Positions 17,002-26,255 are shown, counted from the stretch's first letter. The stretch is DNA of 64,000 bases from M3007 sp033764075 (GCA_033764075.1 JANRJH010000044.1:29577-93576), one strand, 5' to 3'. The notes: a model not told the origin generated them from the letters alone. Translations and numbers: made by a program.

Positions 17002-17553
17002 TCAAGGTTTGTAATGCTGCAGTAGAATGCCACAAGGGAAGACACGAGCCCCGGCCGGTTTCATATGGGTGCGGTCGTCGAAAATGGATAAACCCTGACC
17101 GATGGCGACCGGATTGACAAACAGGTATACATCATCAATCAAGCCATGACGCAGGAGCGCCGAAACGAAAGCGGCGCCTCCGTAAGCAATGAGGTCGCCG
17201 CCGGGTTGATTTTTGAGATCGGTTACCGTTTGCACCAGATCGCCCTTGGCAAGCGTTGTATTGGGCCATCGATGCTCCTCCAGGGTAGTGGTGAATACCA
17301 CTTTGGGCGTTTCTGAAAATTTGCGGGCAGCATCGTCGGCTGTTTCCGGGTTTTGTGCAGCGTTGCTCCAATGAGGAATGAACCCTTCGGCCAGTTTTCG
17401 GCCCAACAGGATAGTATCGACAGGATTGGCGAGTTCGGTTACAAAGCTTTTCAGTTCATCGTCCCAATCCCATACCATCCAGTCCATTTCGCCATTGGGG
17501 CCGGCGATGTAGCCATCAATGCTGGTTTGTACTTGCAGTTTTAGCTTTCGCAT
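17002..17553 (-). CDS. Dihydrofolate reductase family protein (RibD C-terminal-like)
   Basis: A 183-residue cytoplasmic protein of the DHFR/RibD reductase fold. It starts MRKLKLQVQTSIDGYIAGPN, the usual beginning of these proteins, at the ATG at 17553; the frame stays open to 17655 but the added residues are not family-like. DTILLGRKLAEGF, VVFTTTLEEHRW, DLIAYGGAAFVSALLRHG and IDDVYLFVNPVAIGQG are typical. The substrate of most family members is unknown; it need not act in folate or riboflavin synthesis. It lies 98 bases downstream of the NUDIX gene on the same strand. Confidence 0.87.
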   Translation of the reverse strand: MRKLKLQVQTSIDGYIAGPNGEMDWMVWDWDDELKSFVTELANPVDTILLGRKLAEGFIPHWSNAAQNPETADDAARKFSETPKVVFTTTLEEHRWPNTTLAKGDLVQTVTDLKNQPGGDLIAYGGAAFVSALLRHGLIDDVYLFVNPVAIGQGLSIFDDRTHMKPAGARVFPCGILLQHYKP

Positions 17554-17651
17554 ACAGCGTGATCTTGAATATGAATTGTGTACTGGTTGGAAAAATTTAC
17601 CACAAAGATAAATAAAATGTTTTAAATAAGGATAGAATTGATACAAAAATT

Positions 17652-18317
17652 TCAATCTCTTTTTTCCCCAAACACCGCCTCCAAAAACTCATTCATAATC
17701 ATAGCCGTAGCCCCCCACACCACATGCCCGTCTACTTCAAAGTAGGGCACACGGGGCAGGGTGATGCCGTTGCCCAGCGGCAGGTCAATCACCTTGCGGA
17801 TATCGGGGTGTCTGAAAATGCGCAATTCCGGTGTGATCACAGCCGCCACCTCGCCGGGCTGGGGAACAAACCGGGCTTCGCCCTCCAGCATACCGACAAA
17901 CGGGTGCACGATATAGTTGCTCACCGGTATGTACAACTCGGTGAGCCGGCCCAGGAGGCGTACGCGGGTGGGATCGATGCCCACTTCTTCTTCGGCTTCG
18001 CGCAGGGCCACCTGCTCAAGCGATTCGTCCGTTTCCTCCCAGCGCCCGCCGGGAAAACTGACCTGACCGCTGTGCCGGTCTTTGGGGTTGCTCGTGCGCT
18101 GGATGAGCACCGTACGCCATTGCCCCTCGTGGTAGTGGAGGAGATTGAGCACCGAGGCTACGCGGGCGTCGGTGGTGGGTTGGGTGTAAAACTGCTCGTT
18201 GTCCTCCCGGCGTCGCAAAGAGGCCATGCGGTACTGGGCGTCCCGCCCCGGCAGGGGGGCCGCCAACCGGGCCTGCACCAACTCCGGAAAACCCGACTCA
18301 AACAACACGTGGGACAT
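17652..18317 (-). CDS. NUDIX hydrolase, probable CoA pyrophosphatase (NudL-like)
   Basis: NudL-type enzymes split coenzyme A and related dinucleotides into 4'-phosphopantetheine and 3',5'-ADP. The 221-residue protein carries the CoA-specific lead-in KDRHSGQVSFPGGRW and the NUDIX catalytic core LREAEEEVGID near residues 118-128. SNYIVHPFVGML and the C-terminal VWGATAMIMNEFLE are also typical of this subgroup. The start at 18317 is the natural one; a small lipoprotein gene ends 33 bases upstream on the same strand. Confidence 0.88.
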   Translation of the reverse strand: MSHVLFESGFPELVQARLAAPLPGRDAQYRMASLRRREDNEQFYTQPTTDARVASVLNLLHYHEGQWRTVLIQRTSNPKDRHSGQVSFPGGRWEETDESLEQVALREAEEEVGIDPTRVRLLGRLTELYIPVSNYIVHPFVGMLEGEARFVPQPGEVAAVITPELRIFRHPDIRKVIDLPLGNGITLPRVPYFEVDGHVVWGATAMIMNEFLEAVFGEKRD

Positions 18318-18350
18318 ACCTGAACTAAATGCAAAACCCTGTCAAAAGGT

Positions 18351-18686
18351 TCAGCGGTCCTGAGCACCCAGGCGCGTCAGTTCCTGTTCCAGCCGGCTGG
18401 GGAACTTCAGGCGCGAACGGTGCCAGTAGTTGTATTGGAGGCGGTCGTCGCCAAAGTCGCATTGCCTGGCTTGTTCAAACAGGGATTGCTCCTCCTCGCG
18501 GAGGGTTTTGAGCTGGGCGATGTAGGCAACCGTGTCCATCGCGCCGGTGTTTTGCACCAGGGAGTCGGTCCTTTTCAGGAGCGCCTGATCGGCAGCGTGC
18601 AGTTGAACTGCGCAGGGAATTTTTTCCGGTTGGTTGCAGCACGTAGCCGTCAAAAGGGCCAGGGTCAAAGAAATCATCAGACGCAT
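18351..18686 (-). CDS. Small hypothetical lipoprotein
   Basis: A 111-residue protein beginning MRLMISLTLALLTATCC, a short lipoprotein-type signal with a lipid-attachable cysteine. The mature part is charged and largely helical (DQALLKRTDSLVQNTGAMDT, then EEEQSLFEQARQCDFGDDRL). The frame is open to 18719, but the ATG at 18686 gives the sensible signal. I do not recognise the family. It is on the same strand as the NUDIX gene and divergent from the MFS exporter. Confidence 0.7.
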   Translation of the reverse strand: MRLMISLTLALLTATCCNQPEKIPCAVQLHAADQALLKRTDSLVQNTGAMDTVAYIAQLKTLREEEQSLFEQARQCDFGDDRLQYNYWHRSRLKFPSRLEQELTRLGAQDR

Positions 18687-18791
18687 GCTGGTAAAATTTA
18701 GGAAATAAAAGTAGGGCATTTCTGTGTGAAAAAATTAATCCGGGAGACAAAAGTTTTCGGGATAGCTTTGTACCCAACTCAGCACAACTCC

Positions 18792-20015
18792 ATGCTCAGG
18801 CGATCGCCGGTTTACACCGTATTTCTGACGGTTTTTCTCGACATGCTCGGCGTGGGCATCGTCATTCCGGTGTTGCCCGCCCTGTTCATTGATCCGGGGA
18901 ACGATTTCCTGCCCGCCCACTTCACCCCGGCGCAGCGCAGTATCCTGTACGGGTATCTCGTGGCGGTGTACCCCATCATGCAGTTTTTTGGTGCGCCCAT
19001 CCTGGGCGCGCTCAGCGATCGGTACGGGCGCAAGCCCATGCTGCAGGTGTCGCTGCTCGGTACGCTGCTCGGTTACCTGCTGTTCGGCTGGGCCATTTTG
19101 ACGCACAACCTCTGGTTGCTGTTCCTGAGTCGCATGTTGCCGGGCTTTACCGGAGGCAACATCAGCATCATCATGTCGGCTTTGTCGGACATCGCCGTGC
19201 CGGAAAACCGCACGAAGTTGTTTGGCCTCGTAGGCATGGCTTTTGGACTGGGATTCATCATGGGGCCGGCGATCGGGGGTATTCTGGCCGACAACACGGT
19301 GTTGCCCTGGTTCGACCACGCCACCCCTTTTTGGTTTACAGCCGCACTCTCGCTGGCCAATCTGATTGTGGTGCAGGTTTTGTTTCCCGAGACCAACCGC
19401 AACCCGCGGGTCGCCACCCTGTCGTTCGCTGCCGGGTTCACCAACATCCGCAAGGCGTTCACCAGGCCCAACCTGAGGCTTATTTTTACCGTTTCCCTGC
19501 TGATCTCTCTGGGTTTTGCCTTTTTCACCCAGTTTTTCAGCGTGTATATGATGCAAACCTTCGCCTATACGGAGCGGCAGATCGGCATTTTGTTCGCCTG
19601 GGTAGGCTTCTGGCTGGTGTTCACCCAGGGCTTCACCGTGCGGCGGGTGGCGCGCAAGGTTGCGCCGGAGCAGGTGTTGCGTTTTTCCATCCTGTTTTTA
19701 GGGTTGAGCATCGGCGCCGTGCTGTTGCCACAGGACGCAGCGTATGTGTATTTCATCAACCCGGTGATTGCCACCTTTCAGGGGCTCACGGCTCCCAACC
19801 TCACCACGGTGGTGTCTACCGCCGCACAGGCCGACGAGCAGGGGGAGGTGCTGGGCATCAACCAGAGCATGATCTCGGTGGGGCAGGCGCTGCCGCCGAT
19901 CATTGCCGGCTACCTGAACACCCTGAGCGGGTCGTTTCCCCTGTTGGCCGGCATGGCCTTTATCCTGGCAGGGTGGGTGGTTTACATGGTCAGGAACCGC
20001 GTTCAGGTGGTCTGA
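18792..20015 (+). CDS. MFS transporter, TetA-like drug:H+ antiporter
   Basis: A 407-residue inner-membrane protein with about 12 helices. It has the TetA/DHA1 features: VFLTVFLDMLGVGIVIPVLP in helix 1, the loop 2-3 motif GALSDRYGRKPML, and LFGLVGMAFGLGFIMGPAIGG in helix 5 (motif C-like). The start is the ATG at 18792, 22 bases after a TAGCTTTG that fits the -7 element of the phylum; the frame is open to 18726. A role in drug or metabolite export is expected but the substrate cannot be told. Its 3' end overlaps the convergent phosphoesterase gene by 13 bases. Confidence 0.88.
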   Translation: MLRRSPVYTVFLTVFLDMLGVGIVIPVLPALFIDPGNDFLPAHFTPAQRSILYGYLVAVYPIMQFFGAPILGALSDRYGRKPMLQVSLLGTLLGYLLFGWAILTHNLWLLFLSRMLPGFTGGNISIIMSALSDIAVPENRTKLFGLVGMAFGLGFIMGPAIGGILADNTVLPWFDHATPFWFTAALSLANLIVVQVLFPETNRNPRVATLSFAAGFTNIRKAFTRPNLRLIFTVSLLISLGFAFFTQFFSVYMMQTFAYTERQIGILFAWVGFWLVFTQGFTVRRVARKVAPEQVLRFSILFLGLSIGAVLLPQDAAYVYFINPVIATFQGLTAPNLTTVVSTAAQADEQGEVLGINQSMISVGQALPPIIAGYLNTLSGSFPLLAGMAFILAGWVVYMVRNRVQVV

Positions 20016-20845
20016 AGGGCCGCCATGCCGCTCCGGTCGGAGCGTTCGCGACTGATTTCAGGCTGTGCCGGTACCGCTTGTGTGGCGGTGGCGGGCGCGA
20101 AGGCGGATTCGTCGTACTTGTACAGGCTCCATTCGCCGTTCACAAACTCGAGGGCGGTAAGGTGTTCGACCCAGTCGCCGCTGTTCATGTAGGTCACCTG
20201 CCGGCTGTTGTCTACGGTGACGGTTCTGATCTGCGGCTGGTGGATGTGTCCGCACAGCACGTAATCATACCCTTTTTCGGCCGCCAGTTGGATGGCCACC
20301 TCTTCGAAGTCGCTGATGAATTTTACGGCGCCTTTTACGCCTTTTTTCACACGGGCGGCAAACGACACCGGGGGCAGGTTCAGGGTGCGGCGGAACCAGT
20401 TGATGCTGCGGTTGATGCGGATAAGCAAGTCGTACCCTTCGCCGCCCAGTTTGGCCAGCCACCGCGCGCGCTGAACGCTGGCGTCGAACACATCACCGTG
20501 GAATACCCAGTGGGTCTTGCCGTCAACCTGGAAAACCAGCTTGTTGCGCAGGTGCACGATGCCGAGCGAGAACTCGCCGAACTTGCGCAACAGATCGTCG
20601 TGGTTGCCGGTCAGGTAGTACACTTTGGTGCCGTTGACGGCCATTTTCAGGATCCGACGCACGACTTCCAGGTGCTCTTTAGGGAAATAGCTTTTTTTAA
20701 AATACCAGATGTCGAAAATATCGCCGTTCAACACCAGCGTCCGGGGTTGAATGCTGCGCAGGTAGTGGTGAAGTTCCCGGGCATGGCATCCGTAGGTTCC
20801 GAGGTGAATATCGGAAAGCACCACGATGTCGAGTTCTCGTTTCAT
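20003..20845 (-). CDS. UDP-2,3-diacylglucosamine diphosphatase-like metallophosphoesterase
   Basis: A calcineurin-like phosphoesterase of 280 residues related to LpxH. The metal-binding blocks occur in order: VVLSDIHLGT near residue 10, LVLNGDIFDIWYF near 40, LTGNHDD near 80, VFHGDVFDA near 115 and CGHIHQPQ near 200. FDxW in the second block is typical of the LpxH/YbbF group that cleaves UDP-diacylglucosamine in lipid A synthesis. The Pro/Ala/Thr-rich C-terminal 30 residues look like a dispensable tail and overlap the convergent MFS gene by 13 bases. Confidence 0.85.
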   Translation of the reverse strand: MKRELDIVVLSDIHLGTYGCHARELHHYLRSIQPRTLVLNGDIFDIWYFKKSYFPKEHLEVVRRILKMAVNGTKVYYLTGNHDDLLRKFGEFSLGIVHLRNKLVFQVDGKTHWVFHGDVFDASVQRARWLAKLGGEGYDLLIRINRSINWFRRTLNLPPVSFAARVKKGVKGAVKFISDFEEVAIQLAAEKGYDYVLCGHIHQPQIRTVTVDNSRQVTYMNSGDWVEHLTALEFVNGEWSLYKYDESAFAPATATQAVPAQPEISRERSDRSGMAALQTT

Positions 20846-20953
20846 GTCAGCGGTTACAAGTGCAGGAGATTAGAAAACATTTGAGCAAAATTACCCTGCA
20901 CGCATCAACTGCATGTTAACGATATATGAATTTTAGGTTATCTTTATTTGGGG

Positions 20954-21226
20954 CTATTGTCTTTTTTTGTGTCCTATCGGGATATTATTTGAATTTGAAT
21001 GGTTAATTTTATCTATTATTTTGCGCCACAGATCGGTGGGCGGGTGCATTTTTTTCAATCTATTGTTAAGAAAGTCTTTGAGGGGCGGGTCGTTCTGAAT
21101 GGTCAGGGGTTGATCCGGACGAATTCGCGGTGCGGGGGTAATCTGGTCGGGGCCCTGGGGTGCTTGTTCGCCTTTTAATTCGGCGGGTTGCTGTTTGTTG
21201 CCTTGGTCAACGAGTGTGCTTTTCAT
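20954..21226 (-). CDS. Small hypothetical protein downstream of an ECF sigma gene
   Basis: A 90-residue hydrophilic protein without signal or TM segment. The middle is Pro/Gln-rich (QITPAPRIRPDQPLT), and the C-terminal part is basic and helical (FLNNRLKKMHPPTDLWRKII). It lies 69 bases downstream of the sigma factor on the same strand, which would fit a cytoplasmic sigma-binding regulator, but there is no recognisable anti-sigma zinc motif. Function unknown. Confidence 0.55.
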   Translation of the reverse strand: MKSTLVDQGNKQQPAELKGEQAPQGPDQITPAPRIRPDQPLTIQNDPPLKDFLNNRLKKMHPPTDLWRKIIDKINHSNSNNIPIGHKKRQ

Positions 21227-21295
21227 AGCAAAATCTGTTTATATCAAAGAAAAAAGGTTTACCTGACCGGCGGGGCCGGGTTGGTAAACCTTGTG

Positions 21296-21916
21296 TCAGG
21301 CGGGCATGCGTTTGTCTCCGTCCGTTTGGCGACCGATATAGCCTTGAGAGAGGGCGTATTGGTACAGCTTCTCTTTCAGGGCGTCGCGGCCGCGGCTGAG
21401 GCGGGAGCGCACAGTGCCGATGGGACAGTCCATGATGGCTGCAATTTCCTCGTAGGTGAAGTCCTCCAGTTCGAGCAGCACGGCCACGCGTTGTTCCGCG
21501 TTGAGCAGGGAGAGTGCGTTGGTCACCTCGTCGCCCAGGAGCCGGAAATACAGGTCTTCGTGCATTTCGGAGAAGTTCGTACGCTCGATTTCATCCTCAT
21601 GGTGCGTGGCCACTACTTCTGCGAAGTCAGTAATCTTCGGCTTGCGCGCGGTGGCGCGACAACCGTTGATAAAGGCATTGCGGCAGATGGTGTACAGCCA
21701 AGCCTTGGCGTTGGTGTTCGGCAGGTACGAGTCGATGCTGTTCCATGCTTTGAGCAGGGCGTCCTGAACCAGATCTTCGGCAGCAGTGCCGTCGTTGGTC
21801 AGTCGGTAGGCAAACGCGTACAGCCCTCCGAACAAGGGATGGAACTCCCGCTCGAAGATGCGCATACGGCTCTCGTAGTCCAGCGATTCGCCGATCGTTT
21901 TAGTAATCGTTGCCAT
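21296..21916 (-). CDS. ECF-type RNA polymerase sigma factor
   Basis: A 206-residue sigma-70 family protein with only regions 2 and 4. Region 2 is seen as LYAFAYRLTNDGTAAEDLVQ and LKAWNSIDSYLPNTNAKAWL; region 4 ends in FTYEEIAAIMDCPIGTVRSR, a good helix-turn-helix. The length and the NAKAWLYTICRNAFIN stretch are typical of Bacteroidota ECF sigmas that respond to envelope or oxidative stress. No membrane anti-sigma factor is adjacent; a 90-aa protein follows. The start at 21916 is the only good one. Confidence 0.92.
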   Translation of the reverse strand: MATITKTIGESLDYESRMRIFEREFHPLFGGLYAFAYRLTNDGTAAEDLVQDALLKAWNSIDSYLPNTNAKAWLYTICRNAFINGCRATARKPKITDFAEVVATHHEDEIERTNFSEMHEDLYFRLLGDEVTNALSLLNAEQRVAVLLELEDFTYEEIAAIMDCPIGTVRSRLSRGRDALKEKLYQYALSQGYIGRQTDGDKRMPA

Positions 21917-21984
21917 ATAAAAATAGATTGACGAAAATGAAAACGACGGCGCCCGGGCAAAAAGTTCCGACCGGGTGAAAAAAA

Positions 21985-22797
21985 TTACGTTTTCGAAAAA
22001 TATTTTTTGGTCACGGCCTGGGCGGCGTCGAATATGCCCGGGCTGGCCACGAGTAACTCACCTTCGAACAGGTAGTCCTTGTCGCTGCCGAAGTTGCCCA
22101 ACACGCCGCCGGCCTCCGCCACGATGACGGCGCCGCCGGCAATATCCCACGGGCTGAGCCCGTACTCAAAAAAAACGTCGTAATGCCCGGCGGCCACGTA
22201 GGCCAGGTCCAGCGCCGCAGCGCCGAAGCGCCGCACGCCGCGCGACGAAGCCATGAACGCCCGCATGGCGCCGAACCAGCCGTCAGCGCGGTCGAACTGG
22301 TGATAAGGGAATCCGGTGGCGATCAGGGCCTCCCGCAGATCGGTCCGTCCGGAAACGCGGATCGGGCGCCCGTCGAGGTAGGCGCCGCCGCCCGTCCAGG
22401 CATAATACTGCTGGGCGAGGGGCACATGCTCCACCACGCCCACCACCACGCGACCGTGCACCTGCAGCCCGACGCTCACGGCATAGTGCGGCAGGTTGTA
22501 CAGGAAGTTGGTGGTGCCGTCAAGCGGGTCAATGATCCACTGCATGTCGGCGCGCGCCTGCGCCACCGTTTCTTCTTCCGTCAGGAAGGCGGCTTCCGGC
22601 AACAATGCTTGCAGGTCCGCCACCAGCATCTCTTCGGCCGTGCGGTCGACATAACTGACCAGACCGTTCATGAATTTTTCCTCGATCTGCCCGGTCTGCA
22701 CTTTACCGGCCTCTCCGCGGATGAAATCGGCCGCCCGGCGCACGGCGCGGCGCGTTTGTTCGGTGAGGGATTGCAGTTCGTCGTGTGTAAATGCCAT
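21985..22797 (-). CDS. Inositol monophosphatase family protein
   Basis: A Mg-dependent sugar-phosphate phosphatase of the SuhB/IMPase fold, 270 residues. Metal-binding motifs are complete: LTEEETV near residue 75, DPLDGTTNFLYNLPHY near residue 90 and WDIAGGAVIVAEAGG near residue 215. Substrates in this family include inositol phosphate, histidinol phosphate and 3'-phosphoadenosine phosphate, so the pathway is open. It is followed 68 bases later by the ECF sigma gene on the same strand. Confidence 0.92.
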   Translation of the reverse strand: MAFTHDELQSLTEQTRRAVRRAADFIRGEAGKVQTGQIEEKFMNGLVSYVDRTAEEMLVADLQALLPEAAFLTEEETVAQARADMQWIIDPLDGTTNFLYNLPHYAVSVGLQVHGRVVVGVVEHVPLAQQYYAWTGGGAYLDGRPIRVSGRTDLREALIATGFPYHQFDRADGWFGAMRAFMASSRGVRRFGAAALDLAYVAAGHYDVFFEYGLSPWDIAGGAVIVAEAGGVLGNFGSDKDYLFEGELLVASPGIFDAAQAVTKKYFSKT

Positions 22798-22833
22798 GGA
22801 ATGGTGGGTTTGGAGCCGAAAGGTAGCGGGTTT

Positions 22834-24288
22834 TCAGCGCCTGGACAGGCGAAAAAAAAGCACCGTGTAGGCGGTCAGCATGCCGGTGCGCAGGATCCAC
22901 CGGCCCGGCTCGTGCATGCCCGGCGACAACCACTGATCCAGCGCGTACAACAGCAAGGCCACGCAGACGTAAGCCGCCATTTTCGCCAGCGGATACGGAA
23001 CCGGGTAGTGCTGTTGACCGACGTACCAGGTGGTGGCGCACATAAACGCATAACACACCAGGGTGGCCCAGGCCGAGCCGTAGTAACCCATGTGCGGGAT
23101 GAGCAACACGTTCAGTAGGATGGTGATGCCGGCGCCGGCCAGGGCGATCCAGGCGCCCGTCGCCGTTTTGTCCTTGAGCCGAAACCACACGGAGACATTG
23201 TAGTACACCCCCAGTAATACGTTGGCCACCAGCAGAATGGGCACCACGCCCAGCCCTTCGTGATACGCCGGGTTGCGCAGGAAATGCTTCAGCACCGGCA
23301 GGAACAAAAGGATGCCCAACATGGCCGCCGAAGCGGCGAGGGTGAACCATTTGGCCGCTTCGGCCAGGATGCGCGGGCTGTCCGAATCGCCTGCGGTCCG
23401 GAAAAAATACGGCTCCGCCGCGTACCGGTAGGCCTGGGTGAACAGGGTGATGAGCATGGCCAGTTTGTAATTGGCGCCATAGATACCCAGCTGGGCGCGG
23501 TTCCACGCCGTGCTGCCGGGCAGCAGGTAGATGAGGATGCTGCGGTCGAGCATCTCATTCACCACGCCGGCCAGGCTCACGACCACGAGCGGGCCGGCGT
23601 ACCGCAGCATTTGCCTGAGCAGTGCAGGATCGTACACCCGCAGTCGGATCCGCAGCGTCGGCGCGAGCAGCAGCAGCGTGACCGCGCTGGCAGCCAGGTT
23701 GGCCAAAAAGATGTAGCCCACCTGGACTTCGGGCGACCAAACCCGGTGCACCCAGTGCCAACCCTGTCCGGCTGCCCACGGGCAGAAAACGAGCCAAAAG
23801 ACGTTCAACCCGATGTTTACCCCGATGTTGACCAGCTTGATGCCCACAAAAGGCAACGGCCGCTGCTCCAGGCGCAGGCGCGCGAAAGGCAACTCGGCGA
23901 GCGCATCCAGCCCCAGAATCAGCGCGAAATACCGAACGTATTCGGGATGGTCGCCTATGAGCAGCCAACCGGACAAGGGGCCGCTGAGCACCAGCATACC
24001 CGCCGACAACGCCAGGGTGGTCAGGGTTAGCGTGCCCAGACCCGTGGTGTAGGCCCGCTCCCGATCGGCCTCCGGCGTGCCGAAACGGAAAAAAGCAGAC
24101 TCCATGCGGTACGCGTACAACACCATCAGAAACCCCGAATAGGCAAACATCTGGGTGACGATCCCGTAGTCGGCGGTCTGCTTCAATACCCCCGTGTACA
24201 GCGGCACCAGCAGGTAGTTCAGGAACCTGCCCAGAATGGTGCTCAGGCCGTACAGGGCGGTTTGGGAGGCGAGTTGGCGAAGAGACAT
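22834..24288 (-). CDS. Polysaccharide flippase (MATE/Wzx-like oligosaccharide transporter)
   Basis: A 484-residue polytopic membrane protein with about 12-14 helices, related to Wzx-type flippases that move lipid-linked sugars across the inner membrane. The N-terminus LRQLASQTALYGLSTILGRF and PLYTGVLKQTADYGIVTQMF match the family opening (lipid-linked glycan exporters of the phylum). The ATG at 24288 is the true start: the frame stays open to 24621, but those residues run through a heptamer repeat and into the neighbouring small gene. No glycosyltransferases are adjacent, so the substrate is unknown. Confidence 0.87.
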   Translation of the reverse strand: MSLRQLASQTALYGLSTILGRFLNYLLVPLYTGVLKQTADYGIVTQMFAYSGFLMVLYAYRMESAFFRFGTPEADRERAYTTGLGTLTLTTLALSAGMLVLSGPLSGWLLIGDHPEYVRYFALILGLDALAELPFARLRLEQRPLPFVGIKLVNIGVNIGLNVFWLVFCPWAAGQGWHWVHRVWSPEVQVGYIFLANLAASAVTLLLLAPTLRIRLRVYDPALLRQMLRYAGPLVVVSLAGVVNEMLDRSILIYLLPGSTAWNRAQLGIYGANYKLAMLITLFTQAYRYAAEPYFFRTAGDSDSPRILAEAAKWFTLAASAAMLGILLFLPVLKHFLRNPAYHEGLGVVPILLVANVLLGVYYNVSVWFRLKDKTATGAWIALAGAGITILLNVLLIPHMGYYGSAWATLVCYAFMCATTWYVGQQHYPVPYPLAKMAAYVCVALLLYALDQWLSPGMHEPGRWILRTGMLTAYTVLFFRLSRR

Positions 24289-24292
24289 GGCG

Positions 24293-24326
24293 AATGCGGA
24301 ATGCGGAATGCGGAATGTGGAATGCG
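24293..24326. repeat. Tandem 7-bp array upstream of the flippase gene
   Basis: Nearly five copies of AATGCGG (one as AATGTGG) run from 24293 to 24326, immediately before the flippase start codon. Units are head to tail with no spacers. It is in the leader of that gene and might vary in number by slippage. A different 7-bp array lies between rplK and rplA. Confidence 0.8.
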
Positions 24327-24373
24327 CACGGTGAAAAACACAAAAGGGGGCTGCTGAAGAAACCGGGTATTTT

Positions 24374-24667
24374 TTATTGGCCTTCCAGTGCCCGGATTTC
24401 GGCGATGCGGCTGAATATGGAAAGCGCGGCGAATCCGATGACAAACCAGTGGAACAGGCTCCACTCAAAGACGCCGTCTGGGGTGGTGGTTTTTTTGACG
24501 AAGGCGGCGAGCAGTGCGCCCAGGAGGGGAGCAGCGACGGCGACGATGACAAACCCGAGGTAATAAGTCGTTTCTTTGTCCGGCGCCTTGAGTTGTTGCA
24601 GGTGAAAAGTGAGTCCGGCAAGAAAGATCAAAGAGACCGCGCTGAGGATGGGCTGAAAATATTTCAT
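24374..24667 (-). CDS. Small three-helix membrane protein of unknown function
   Basis: A 97-residue protein with three predicted TM helices: residues about 5-24 (PILSAVSLIFLAGLTFHL), 36-60 (YLGFVIVAVAAPLLGALLAA) and 72-90. It ends with a charged IAEIRALEG tail. A TACTTTTG box, fitting the phylum's -7 element, lies about 20 bases before the start. It is 85 bases upstream of the flippase gene on the same strand. Family not recognised. Confidence 0.72.
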   Translation of the reverse strand: MKYFQPILSAVSLIFLAGLTFHLQQLKAPDKETTYYLGFVIVAVAAPLLGALLAAFVKKTTTPDGVFEWSLFHWFVIGFAALSIFSRIAEIRALEGQ

Positions 24668-24787
24668 GCTTTTTCCTGAATTTTAAACAAAAGTAGACAA
24701 TCGGTTGTCGATAGCTTGCACCGACAAAAAAAAATGCTCGAAACGCCCGGCATCACCGCGCTTTTTGTGCATCCAACATTCCGGATA

Positions 24788-26245
24788 ATGATCGCACTTA
24801 AAGACAGTAATCTGCTGCACCCGCAAGCCTTCATCAATGGCGCCTGGACGAACGCCGACACCCACGCCGTTTTTCCCGTAATCAACCCGGCAACCGGCGA
24901 AACGATTGCCGGGGTGGCCGATTGCGGCCCCGCCGAAACGGCCCGCGCCATCGCTGCCGCCGAAGCGGCCCTGCCGGCCTGGAAAAACAAAACGGCCATG
25001 CAGCGCGGCCGCATCCTGCGCGCCTGGCACGATTTATTGTTGGAACACGCCGACGACCTGGCCGCGCTCATGACCGCCGAACAAGGCAAGCCGCTGGCCG
25101 AGGCCCGTGGGGAGGTGCGCTACGGGGCCACCTTTGTGGAGTGGTTCGCCGAAGAGGGCAAGCGCGTGTACGGCGACATCATTCCGCCCCAGCTGCCCGG
25201 TCAGCGTTTGCTCGTGATCAAACAGCCGGTGGGCGTGGTGGCCGCCATCACCCCGTGGAACTTTCCCCTGGCCATGATCACCCGCAAGGTAGCGCCCGCC
25301 CTGGCGGCCGGCTGCACCGTGGTGGTGAAGCCCTCCGAAGAAACACCCCTCACCGCCCTGGCCCTGGCCGAGCTGGCGCAGCGCGCCGGCATGCCGGCCG
25401 GGGTGCTCAACGTCGTCACCGGAATGGATGCCCCGGCCATCGGCCGTGCGCTGACCGACAGTCCGGTGGTGCGCAAACTCTCCTTTACCGGCAGCACGGA
25501 GGTGGGCAAGCTACTCATGCGCCAGTGCGCCGACACCGTGAAAAAAATATCGCTGGAGCTGGGCGGCAACGCGCCCTTTATCGTGTTCGACGACGCCGAC
25601 CTCGACGCGGCCGTGGAAGGCGCCATGGCCTCCAAATACCGGAATGCTGGCCAGACCTGCATCTGCGCCAACCGGATTTTTGCGCAGGACGGTATTTACG
25701 ACGCCTTTCTGGAGAAATTCGCTGCGGCTGTCGCCGGCCAGAAAGTGGGCCCCGGCGCCGAATCCGGCGTGCAGATCGGCCCGCTGATCAACCGTGAGGC
25801 TTTAGAAAAGGTGGCGCGGCTCGTGGGCGACGCCGTGGGCAAAGGGGCCCGCGTGGTCACCGGTGGGCGCACGCACGCGCTGGGCGGCACCTTTTTTGAG
25901 CCGACGGTGCTGGCCGACATCCATCCGGACATGAACATCGTGCAGGAAGAAATTTTCGGCCCTGTGGCGCCCGTCGCGCGTTTTGCCACCGAAGACGAGG
26001 TGATCCGCATGGCCAACGACACCCCGTACGGACTGGCTGCCTACTTCTACGGCCGCGACATCGGGCGCGTGTTCCGCGTGGCCGAAGCGCTGGAGTACGG
26101 CATGGTGGGCGTTAACACCGGGGTATTGGGCACCGCCGTAGCCCCCTTCGGCGGGATGAAGGAGAGCGGGATCGGCCGCGAAGGCTCGAAGTACGGGATC
26201 GAGGAGTTTGTGGAGGTCAAGTATGTTTGTTTGGCGGGGGTGTGA
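24788..26245 (+). CDS. gabD: NAD(P)-dependent succinate-semialdehyde dehydrogenase
   Basis: An aldehyde dehydrogenase of 485 residues that should oxidise succinate semialdehyde to succinate in the GABA shunt. The family blocks are complete: VAAITPWNFPLAMITRKVAP, SFTGSTEVGKLLM, the general-base glutamate in KISLELGGNAPFIVF, and the nucleophilic Cys in AGQTCICANR, the pattern characteristic of GabD. The start at 24788 gives MIALKDSNLLHPQAFING; the frame is open to 24716 through an A9 tract without a family-like sequence. Closely related dehydrogenases share these motifs, so glutarate semialdehyde is a possible alternative substrate. Confidence 0.9.
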   Translation: MIALKDSNLLHPQAFINGAWTNADTHAVFPVINPATGETIAGVADCGPAETARAIAAAEAALPAWKNKTAMQRGRILRAWHDLLLEHADDLAALMTAEQGKPLAEARGEVRYGATFVEWFAEEGKRVYGDIIPPQLPGQRLLVIKQPVGVVAAITPWNFPLAMITRKVAPALAAGCTVVVKPSEETPLTALALAELAQRAGMPAGVLNVVTGMDAPAIGRALTDSPVVRKLSFTGSTEVGKLLMRQCADTVKKISLELGGNAPFIVFDDADLDAAVEGAMASKYRNAGQTCICANRIFAQDGIYDAFLEKFAAAVAGQKVGPGAESGVQIGPLINREALEKVARLVGDAVGKGARVVTGGRTHALGGTFFEPTVLADIHPDMNIVQEEIFGPVAPVARFATEDEVIRMANDTPYGLAAYFYGRDIGRVFRVAEALEYGMVGVNTGVLGTAVAPFGGMKESGIGREGSKYGIEEFVEVKYVCLAGV

Positions 26246-26255
26246 AGGGCACGGA

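Noticed and set aside
20003..20015. Frameshift or misassembly at the 13-base overlap of the MFS and phosphoesterase genes
   Set aside because: Both genes end naturally there and are convergent; small tail overlaps are common.
19331..20884. A 517-codon + strand frame spanning the MFS gene and the opposite strand of the phosphoesterase
   Set aside because: Both overlapped genes are well supported by complete motifs; this frame shows none.
24293..24326. Possible CRISPR or phase-variation array
   Set aside because: The units are 7 bp without spacers, so it is not CRISPR; phase variation cannot be shown from one sequence.
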